Made by a program: the position numbers and the translations under genes. Below the pieces are notes generated by a model, which saw only the letters and a program-made list of their open reading frames with translations, was not told the origin of the DNA and did no database searches. Below, piece by piece: positions 16,646 to 23,596 of a stretch of DNA of 50,279 nt (its first letter is position 1; the number at the start of each line of letters is the position of its first letter). Source of the DNA: CAJXNP01 sp050305935 (GTDB taxonomy: Bacteria; Bacteroidota; Bacteroidia; Cytophagales; Cyclobacteriaceae); assembly GCA_050305935.1 (NCBI GenBank), contig JBNLGG010000028.1, positions 1 through 50,279 of the forward strand, read 5' to 3'.

Positions 16646-19600
16646 ATGAAAACTATTCTGGGTAGTTTTTGTGCAATATTTTTACTTATTTTTTTATCAA
16701 CGGGAGTTTTTGCACAAAGCAGCAAATCGAAGAAATTATTATCGGAAGCAGAAAAATCTTTTCAGGATGGATCATATAGTGAATCCATTAAAACATGTAA
16801 AGGTATACTTACTGATGAACCGAATTATTACGATGCTCTATTCGTACTAGGAAAGAGTTATTACATGTTTGGAGAATATTCCATAGCCAAAGATCTCCTG
16901 TTGGCCCTTAAAAACAAGGCAGAATATCGAAATATTGAGGTAAGTTACTGGCTTGGTCTCACCTATAAAGCGCTTGATGAATACGATGAGGCTAAGCCTC
17001 TTTTGGAAATATATATTTCTAATTCATCGGATAATAACACAAAATTAAAAGCTGAAATTGAGCTGGATGGTATTTCTTTAGCGGAAAGTAGTACCCCGCC
17101 CGCCACGGACTTTAATTTTAAAAATGCTGGTGAACAACTAAATACCGCAAGAGATGAGTTTGCCGTCAGCCTGCTTCCCGTTAATAAAAAAGTTGTGGTA
17201 TCCAGGATATCCTCGGATCAAAAAAAATCTGCCGAGAATGTGAAATACGCATACTCTCAACTCTGGATGAAAGTGGATGACGGTGATGAGTTTGACTTTT
17301 TAAACAGTGCCGAATTTGAGGGGTCGGGCACTTTTGATGACCCTCTTCAAAACTACTTTTTCACGCAATGCGATAATTCAGGGAGAAATTGCCGGTTAAT
17401 GTGGTCAAGAAATGTGGATGGCATTTGGCTAAAAGCCGTTCCGCTACCCCAAAACGCATTTCCCTCCGGGTTTGAATACAAGGATCCCTTCTTGTCTGGC
17501 GACACGCTATTCTTTTCTTCAAATAAAAGGGGAGGAATTGGTGGAATGGATCTTTGGTTTTCTATCAGGAATAACCAGGGATTTTGGACGATCCCCGTAA
17601 ATCTGGGAGAACCAGTAAACACCCCATTTGATGAAGTAGCGCCATTCGAAAATGGGAATGGTACCTTCTACTTTTCTTCTGACGGGCATCCCGGGTTCGG
17701 GCTTTTGGATGTTTTCTACGTGGAAGGTTTAAATGGAAATCGCACGATCCACAACCTTGGTCAGCCATTTAATTCATCAATGAATGACCAACATTTCAAA
17801 ATTTACAATCAACAGGGATATCTTGCTTCCAATCGTGAGGGTGGAATCGGAGGATACGATATCTACCTATTTGAAGAACAAATTCAAAAGGTAGAAGTCG
17901 TCGAAGAAACCACCCAGGAGACGATGGATCAGCTCTACTCAATTCTCTTCAGTTCAAAGATTTATCAATTAAACCCAAAATTCATTGGCGACGAATACAA
18001 AAGTTTTGCAAATTTAAATACAATTGAAAGAACAGAAATCGAGAAACAGGCACAGGTATCATATGCAGAACTCACCGATAAGAAAATATCGTCCATTATA
18101 AATGACGATAAAATACTGCTAGCGTCGTTGAGCAAAGGTGACCGGTTTTTTGTTGATAGGATCGCAGCCGCATATTTTGAAAATGAAAAGGCTCTTGCGC
18201 TGAATTTAAGCGAAGAAGATATTGCCCGTTACAATTTGTTGACCACCCAAAATAAGCGGAAGCTCTTCCGGCTTTCACTAGCAGTCATTGATGATTTAAA
18301 AGGTGATTTCAATCCCCTGGCCAGGCAGACCACCCAAAAAGAAGAAATGCCAACACCGACTTTCAAGACTGCCGCTCCAATCGCCGAAGTGGAAGAAGAA
18401 TCGGATGGGAGTAAAATTCAGGCATTTGACGAAAAAGAAGAAGTGGTCGCGGAAGTGAACACCGAAGACTCGGATGTTCCTGAAGAAAAGGTGGTCCCAG
18501 AGGAAGAACCAAAGTTGGCAGTAAGTGTCTTTCAAGAAAATATCTCTGAAGAAGTTACTGTAAAGGAAACAAAAACAGTTGAAGTTCAAAATCCGGAAAG
18601 AAGCTTCACTAGTAAGGAAGGTCAACAAAGCCAAACCAAAGACGAGGCTTTTACGAGCTATCTTGGTGTAAACAATTCAGTGGAATTTTACCAGAATTTG
18701 TCGTTTGTTGACAAAAAGAGGGTAGACAGAATAGTGGCGATTAGGCTGGTCAACGAAAAATATACACTCAATCCTGGTTTGAGCAGAATTGACAAGGACT
18801 TTTATTACACCTTGTCTCAGGCGGAAAAAGATGCGATTGATCGCCTGCGGCTCTACTTTAGATCCTGGAACAAGGACAAGGAGTTTGCAAATATCCAGGA
18901 AAGGGACTTACAATATCTCGCTTCCCTTTCTCCAGCAAAAAGGGACCAGGTAGCAAGAACAATTGTAAGAAGAGGAATTGGAGTCGATGAGGAAGACTTT
19001 ATTCGCTTCAACAATTCCGACTGGGCCCGATACAAGACTTTTTCTGACAATGAAGTGACCATGATCAAAGATGTAGCCCAGTTACTCAAAGATCACGATC
19101 AGGTATTTGATGTCGCCTTGGCATATGCTACCCCAGGATATGCATTCAATAATAATTTAGCTTACAATGAAAAACAAAGGGTACCTGCCTCCACAGTAGT
19201 TACGTCAGATCCGGAATTAGTGATCACCGGAACAAAGCTGACATATGAGTCCATTTTCTTTGACCCCGGCGAATATGCTATCAGAAAAGAAGCAAAGGAA
19301 GCATTAAATGAACTCTACGAAATCTATCTACGTAACCCGGAAATCTCGCTAGCATTAGAATCCTACAGCTATGAAAAAGCCAACGAGCCCCAAAACATTC
19401 AGCTAAGCACACTTCGGGCGAATACCACAAAAAGTTATCTTGTTAACAAAGGAGTGCCAGATTATAAAATTTCAGTTGGAGCATACTCCTCAAATTATGA
19501 TGGATCAGGCACTAGCTCGTTTCAAGGCTTGACTAACCGAAAATTGGAAATCAGCATCCTTAATTCCCCCAATGTATTTCGATCTGAATACACAACCTAC

Positions 19601-20083
19601 TTCATCCAGCCAGGAAATACTCTTTATAGTTTATCCAAGGCAAATGACATGACTGTGGAGGAAATGATGGCTTTAAATGGGCTGGAAAATACCGCTCTGT
19701 ATGCCTATCAACCGATCCGGGTCAAGAAGACAGCAACGCTGGATCGGGATTTTATGCTGGAATCTTCCGATGAATTAATCTATCAGGAAAATGAAACACC
19801 CGTGGAAGTGGTCAATACCTCTGAGACAACAACCAGCACAAACCAAAACAAAGAAATGGAGGAAGTGGAGCCAATTGAGGAACAAAGAGGTTCCAGTACC
19901 ATGGTTATTGGTGTAAATGAGTCGTCAAAAGCTTCATTGACCAGAATTTATACCGTAAAAAAGGGAGAATCGATCGAAGACATTGCCAGGGAGTTTGGTA
20001 TAACTGTAAATGCAATTATGCGGGAAAATGACCTTAAGAAACCTAAAGTCAAAAAAGGACAAAAACTTAGGATCGTTCAATAG
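16646..20083 (+). CDS. Large TPR/PD40/OmpA-like protein with two LysM domains
   Basis: This 1145-residue envelope protein has a signal peptide (to about residue 25), TPR-like helices (about 30-150) and PD40 propeller segments (about 275-415, e.g. LFFSSNKRGGIGGMDLW and YLASNREGGIGGYDIYLF). A Glu/Val-rich linker (about 560-660) is flanked by helical repeats. An OmpA-like domain (about 860-975) and two LysM domains (about 980-1030 and 1100-1145, the last starting IYTVKKGESIEDIA) complete it. OmpA and LysM domains bind peptidoglycan, so it probably anchors an outer-membrane or T9SS-related complex to the wall. The ATG at 16646 is preferred over a TTG two codons earlier. Its 3' end overlaps the convergent ABC gene by 17 bases. 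Confidence 0.85.
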   Translation: MKTILGSFCAIFLLIFLSTGVFAQSSKSKKLLSEAEKSFQDGSYSESIKTCKGILTDEPNYYDALFVLGKSYYMFGEYSIAKDLLLALKNKAEYRNIEVSYWLGLTYKALDEYDEAKPLLEIYISNSSDNNTKLKAEIELDGISLAESSTPPATDFNFKNAGEQLNTARDEFAVSLLPVNKKVVVSRISSDQKKSAENVKYAYSQLWMKVDDGDEFDFLNSAEFEGSGTFDDPLQNYFFTQCDNSGRNCRLMWSRNVDGIWLKAVPLPQNAFPSGFEYKDPFLSGDTLFFSSNKRGGIGGMDLWFSIRNNQGFWTIPVNLGEPVNTPFDEVAPFENGNGTFYFSSDGHPGFGLLDVFYVEGLNGNRTIHNLGQPFNSSMNDQHFKIYNQQGYLASNREGGIGGYDIYLFEEQIQKVEVVEETTQETMDQLYSILFSSKIYQLNPKFIGDEYKSFANLNTIERTEIEKQAQVSYAELTDKKISSIINDDKILLASLSKGDRFFVDRIAAAYFENEKALALNLSEEDIARYNLLTTQNKRKLFRLSLAVIDDLKGDFNPLARQTTQKEEMPTPTFKTAAPIAEVEEESDGSKIQAFDEKEEVVAEVNTEDSDVPEEKVVPEEEPKLAVSVFQENISEEVTVKETKTVEVQNPERSFTSKEGQQSQTKDEAFTSYLGVNNSVEFYQNLSFVDKKRVDRIVAIRLVNEKYTLNPGLSRIDKDFYYTLSQAEKDAIDRLRLYFRSWNKDKEFANIQERDLQYLASLSPAKRDQVARTIVRRGIGVDEEDFIRFNNSDWARYKTFSDNEVTMIKDVAQLLKDHDQVFDVALAYATPGYAFNNNLAYNEKQRVPASTVVTSDPELVITGTKLTYESIFFDPGEYAIRKEAKEALNELYEIYLRNPEISLALESYSYEKANEPQNIQLSTLRANTTKSYLVNKGVPDYKISVGAYSSNYDGSGTSSFQGLTNRKLEISILNSPNVFRSEYTTYFIQPGNTLYSLSKANDMTVEEMMALNGLENTALYAYQPIRVKKTATLDRDFMLESSDELIYQENETPVEVVNTSETTTSTNQNKEMEEVEPIEEQRGSSTMVIGVNESSKASLTRIYTVKKGESIEDIAREFGITVNAIMRENDLKKPKVKKGQKLRIVQ

Positions 20084-21044
20084 AAGTTAAGGTATTAATT
20101 AGCTCCCCAAAATTAGAAGCTACAAGGTGGTCAGATGCATAATTGATCGACCACCTTCCGTCATTTTCCACTACAACTTCTATTTCTCCCCCCTTTTTTA
20201 TTGAAAATCCAATTCGCTCTATCGCATGTTTTGTCCATTTGAGGCTGTTTCCGGTGCCTTTAATCTGAATGGATTTTTGATAAATTTCCGGTAGCGTCAA
20301 TTTACCCGTAGAAAAACTGTAAGTGGAATCTTTTAGATTAAAGCAGGTGTTGAGTTGTCCGTTTAAAATCAATTCTTCATTTATCCCGGAAAAAAAAGAC
20401 CCCTTTTTATCTATTAACCAAAACCTGTCAGCCGTTTGAATAGCGAGGCTTAAATCATGGGTAGAAAGCAGGATTGACTTATTCCATTTCTGAACTAATT
20501 GTTTTAGCAAGGACATTATTTCGATTTTGCTGGGAAGATCTAGATGTGAGGTAGGTTCATCCAAGATGATGAAATCTGTATCCTGTGCAAGCGCCCGGGA
20601 GATCATGACTTTTTGCTTCTCACCATCGCTTAATTCTCCAATATTCCGCTCGCTCAAATGTAGAATTCCTGTATCGGCAATTGCCCTTCGCACTACTTCA
20701 TCATCTTCTGCTGTGCTTTTCCCCCACCAGTTTTTATAAGGGTACCTCCCAAATTCTACAATCTCATGCACCGTCAAATTACCAACCACAATTGGATCGG
20801 TAAGTACCACGCTAAGTATCTTAGATTTTTCCGCGCTGGGTAACCGAAAAATAGACTGGAGATTAAATTCAATACTCCCTCTTAAAGGATTTAGCAATCC
20901 CGAAATTGTCTTAACAAGAGTAGATTTACCAGTTCCATTTGGTCCTAATAAACAAACCAACTCTCCCGGCTTTAATCGCTCATTGATCGGTCCGGCCACT
21001 TCCTTTTTTTCATACCCGATATGTAAATCCTTAATTTCCAGCAT
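20067..21044 (-). CDS. ABC transporter ATP-binding protein, iron-chelate/cobalamin importer type (FecE/BtuD-like)
   Basis: This is the ATPase of a type II importer. The 325 residues carry Walker A GPNGTGKST (34-42), the signature LSDGEKQKVMISRAL (an Asp variant of LSGGE), Walker B FIILDEPTSHLD and the H-loop STHD. A C-terminal extension of about 80 residues (from LPEIYQKSIQ) follows the ATPase domain; similar tails occur in Bacteroidota members of the family, and their role is unclear. The ATG at 21044 follows the permease stop as TGATATG, so translation is coupled. An upstream in-frame ATG at 21080 lies inside the permease gene. Confidence 0.9.
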   Translation of the reverse strand: MLEIKDLHIGYEKKEVAGPINERLKPGELVCLLGPNGTGKSTLVKTISGLLNPLRGSIEFNLQSIFRLPSAEKSKILSVVLTDPIVVGNLTVHEIVEFGRYPYKNWWGKSTAEDDEVVRRAIADTGILHLSERNIGELSDGEKQKVMISRALAQDTDFIILDEPTSHLDLPSKIEIMSLLKQLVQKWNKSILLSTHDLSLAIQTADRFWLIDKKGSFFSGINEELILNGQLNTCFNLKDSTYSFSTGKLTLPEIYQKSIQIKGTGNSLKWTKHAIERIGFSIKKGGEIEVVVENDGRWSINYASDHLVASNFGELINTLTSIERS

Positions 21045-21045
21045 A

Positions 21046-22101
21046 TCAAAAAGAAGAATGCAAATTTCGATTTTTGACAATAACCCATATTACAATCGGG
21101 GATCCTATCAGCGCTGTGACTGCGTTGATTGGCAACACATATTGGCTTGCCGGTAGATGTGCAATTATATCGCAAAACAAAAGCAATGATCCTCCGATTA
21201 GAAAACATGCCGGAATCAAAAGCCGATGGTTGGAAGTATTAAAAATCGATCTGGCCAAATGCGGAACGGCAATTCCCACAAATCCAATTGGCCCGCAAAA
21301 ACCAGTAATTACGCCGGTCAATAGTGAGCTAAAAATAATGATAAAAAACCTCGTTGATCGATAGTTAAGGCCCATACTCAACGCATAATTACGACCTGTC
21401 AATAGCAGGTTCAATTGATTGGAAATCAAAAATATTAAAACCGATACTAAAATCACCACCGCGCCTAGTAAGAACAATTTTTGATCATTCACACCACTGA
21501 GGCTTCCCAGGGTCCAGAAAAGAAAATCCTGAATTTGATCTGGCCGCGCAAAATATTGCCAGATGCTGATCACCGATAGCGCTATATTTCCGATCATAAT
21601 TCCGACTAAAAGTAATACTATATTGTCCTGAATTTTGCTGGCAACAAAAAGTATCAGAAACATGATTGATGCGGCTCCTGCGCTGGAGGCAACAAAAATT
21701 AAAATGCCAAAATCAAGATCAATTTGGTTTATAATGTAGTTTGTAGCCGAGAAACCCGATGTCAAAAGCACCGCCGCTACACCAATGCTCGCTCCAGAAG
21801 TTATTCCTAGAACGGAAGGACCCGCTAAGGGATTTCTGAATAAATTTTGCATCATCAATCCACAAAGAGAAAGAGCCCCCCCTGCAAAAATGGCTGTAAA
21901 CGCTTTTGGCAATCTAAACAGGAACAATATTTTGCCATAGGTTGAATCACTCCCTTCTTTTAATGACTCAACAACTTTTGCTAGCGGAATATACACACTC
22001 CCTATAGCCACATCCAGGCCGAAAAGAAGCAGTAGCAGAAGCAAAAAAGCAATAAAAAGAATCGCATGTTTACCGGACCTGACAATTGGTGTACTGCTCA
22101 A
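21046..22101 (-). CDS. ABC transporter permease, FecCD family
   Basis: This is the inner-membrane permease of the same importer. The 351 residues contain about nine to ten membrane helices and the FecCD signatures LFRLPKAFTAIFAGGALSLC, QNLFRNPLAGPSVLGITSGA, GLNYRSTR and GPIGFVGIAVPHLAR. It is encoded between the binding protein (three-base gap) and the ATPase (one-base gap), a complete binding protein-permease-ATPase operon. Such systems take up iron-siderophore, haem or cobalamin; with no TonB receptor nearby the ligand cannot be fixed. Confidence 0.93.
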   Translation of the reverse strand: MSSTPIVRSGKHAILFIAFLLLLLLLFGLDVAIGSVYIPLAKVVESLKEGSDSTYGKILFLFRLPKAFTAIFAGGALSLCGLMMQNLFRNPLAGPSVLGITSGASIGVAAVLLTSGFSATNYIINQIDLDFGILIFVASSAGAASIMFLILFVASKIQDNIVLLLVGIMIGNIALSVISIWQYFARPDQIQDFLFWTLGSLSGVNDQKLFLLGAVVILVSVLIFLISNQLNLLLTGRNYALSMGLNYRSTRFFIIIFSSLLTGVITGFCGPIGFVGIAVPHLARSIFNTSNHRLLIPACFLIGGSLLLFCDIIAHLPASQYVLPINAVTALIGSPIVIWVIVKNRNLHSSF

Positions 22102-22104
22102 GAC

Positions 22105-23241
22105 TTATTTCAGTTTTTCGTAAAAATAGAAATTGCGCTCGGAATTAATTTCAGGATGAAAAATCTCTATTAAATCCTCTAAAACGAGGTCTGGCCTGAC
22201 GATGCCGGATTCAAAATAGTCGTTCCCACCCTCCGGGCCCACCCGAAGTGTATTATTAAATACCTGTCCCACTTTAAACGCATTAAATTCTTTAAACCTT
22301 GGGTCAAGGGTAGCCAAATCTTCCAGAGAAGTGAATCCGCTTGGGTTAATCCAAAAATCCGAATTCCCTGCCTGGTAAAACACAGCTTCTAAATCTGATT
22401 GGATACCTCCCATATTTTCGTCCTCCTTCCATGGATAATCTGCCTTAGCATCCTGAATAAGAATGCTCATATAACTTTTTCCACCAGGCAGCCACCAAAT
22501 ATCTTTGTAGGGTGCATTTACAATTACTTTTGGTTTTTCTGTGACCTGCTCTACCGACTTCTTTGAATTGTGATACCTTTTTTCCACCTCCTCAAAAATT
22601 TTAATTGCCTCTTCCAGCTTCCCGGTAATGGCCCCAAATACTTTTATCCATTCGGCGCGTCCCAGAGGGTGATCCTCCCTCCATTCCGAAAAGGGTAGAA
22701 TCTCAATTCCGGTGGCAACTAATTTTGAGTAATGATCAAACTCTGAACTTGACATCCCCGAAATCAATACCAACTGTGGGTTCAGCACGGTTACTTTTTC
22801 AAAATCAATATTTTGCCCATATCCTACCTCAATGATCCTATTTTCGTCAATTCCTTTTTGAACCGATCTATTAAAAAAATACGATCTGTTCGAAACTGCT
22901 TTTACGATGGAGATTTTATCTAACTCTTCCAAAAAGGCAGCATAGGTGCTCGCCATCAAGGCAAGACTGTTAATGGGATATTTGATTACCCTTGCACCTC
23001 TGGCTAAGTTGACATCGTCCGTTCGGGTAAATTGATAAACGAGTGTATCCTCCGAATCCCGAAAAGCCGAAAAAAAACTGACGGTCGCTCCATTTTGCGT
23101 TTTTAAAATGCTGAATCCCTTCGCATAGGAAACCTCAACGTATTCGCCTTCAATTGATCCAGTGGACTGCTCATTTTTTGTTTTCGTACAGGAGTAGAGA
23201 AAAATGAAGAAAAGGAAGGGAAGTAGTTTTTTACCTGGCAT
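22105..23241 (-). CDS. ABC transporter substrate-binding lipoprotein (FecB/BtuF-like)
   Basis: From the ATG at 23241 this is a 378-residue lipoprotein (FLFFIFLYSC, lipidated Cys near residue 18). It has a two-lobed periplasmic-binding fold of the helical-backbone type: IIEVGYGQNIDFEKVTVLNPQLVLISG is the typical lobe-1 hinge region, and NAPYKDIWWLPGGKSYMSILI begins the second lobe. It should deliver an iron chelate, haem or corrinoid to the permease encoded just downstream. The frame is open for 28 codons upstream, but that part looks non-coding and lies across a putative promoter and terminator. Confidence 0.88.
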   Translation of the reverse strand: MPGKKLLPFLFFIFLYSCTKTKNEQSTGSIEGEYVEVSYAKGFSILKTQNGATVSFFSAFRDSEDTLVYQFTRTDDVNLARGARVIKYPINSLALMASTYAAFLEELDKISIVKAVSNRSYFFNRSVQKGIDENRIIEVGYGQNIDFEKVTVLNPQLVLISGMSSSEFDHYSKLVATGIEILPFSEWREDHPLGRAEWIKVFGAITGKLEEAIKIFEEVEKRYHNSKKSVEQVTEKPKVIVNAPYKDIWWLPGGKSYMSILIQDAKADYPWKEDENMGGIQSDLEAVFYQAGNSDFWINPSGFTSLEDLATLDPRFKEFNAFKVGQVFNNTLRVGPEGGNDYFESGIVRPDLVLEDLIEIFHPEINSERNFYFYEKLK

Positions 23242-23260
23242 AACAAAATGAATTGTGAAC

Positions 23261-23268
23261 CAAAAGTA
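23261..23268 (-). promoter_or_regulatory. Probable -7 element of the ABC importer operon
   Basis: On the minus strand the sequence reads TACTTTTG, an exact TAnnTTTG match, 19 bases before the ATG at 23241 and just beyond a terminator. No clear TTG lies at the expected upstream distance. Confidence 0.4.
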
Positions 23269-23284
23269 AAAAATAATATGCATT

Positions 23285-23316
23285 AAAAAAGAAGGTCGCC
23301 ACAGTTGGGCGACCTT
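23285..23316 (-). terminator. Intrinsic terminator upstream of the ABC importer
   Basis: The minus strand reads AAGGTCGCC, a seven-base loop, GGCGACCTT, then CTTTTTT. This is a perfect 9-bp GC-rich stem with a T-run, a textbook intrinsic terminator for leftward transcription. It lies about 280 bases after the DUF5916 stop and about 45 bases before the importer start, so it ends either a long DUF5916 3' UTR, a small RNA or an attenuated leader. Confidence 0.8.
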
Positions 23317-23416
23317 GAAACACACACAAAATGAAACACAAACTAACTAAACCAAAAACTTAGTTACTATCTACCACACTCGCAAAAATTTAATTGTAAC
23401 AGTCTAAAAAAATATA
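23285..23416 (-). ncRNA. Putative small RNA or leader RNA ended by the terminator
   Basis: An exact -7 box TATATTTG on the minus strand (23423-23430) would start a transcript near 23416 that ends at the terminator near 23285, about 130 nt. It would contain a U-rich 5' part, a possible GUUAC/GUAAC helix, an unusual U/G-rich linker and the terminator. No -33 element at ideal spacing is seen and no known RNA family is recognised. Confidence 0.3.
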
Positions 23417-23596
23417 ATAATACAAATATAATATTTAATTTTTCAAACATATATGCTGGAATAGTCAAATAAAGTAACCGCATAGTGCAAAAAAAATCAA
23501 AAAAATTTCAGGGAAGGCGAATGTAAGACAATGTTTATAGCATAAAAGATTGAATATCTGTGGTTTAAAATTTGTCTCCTAAGAAAAAATTTTGTG

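Larger units (their letters stand above)
23242..23596. other. 355-base gene-poor region between the DUF5916 gene and the ABC importer
   Basis: This very AT-rich stretch holds, on the minus strand, an importer -7 element, a strong intrinsic terminator and -7-like boxes at 23423-23430 and nearby. Between them is a U/G-rich, weakly structured segment (23317-23365). Tiny frames exist on both strands (a 10-codon frame at 23331 on plus, a 38-codon hydrophobic frame ending at 23367 on minus), but neither has convincing support. Confidence 0.5.

Noticed and set aside
23331..23363. 10-codon plus-strand frame (MKHKLTKPKT)
   Set aside because: Too short, no promoter or downstream partner on that strand.
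23367..23483. 38-codon hydrophobic minus-strand frame in the 23.4-kb gap
   Set aside because: A run of Leu/Phe/Ile codons is expected by chance in AT-rich DNA; no start signal or homology recognised, although it could be tested by ribosome profiling.
23242..23596. Cobalamin riboswitch before the importer
   Set aside because: No B12-box-like sequence and the leader is too AT-rich and unstructured for that class.
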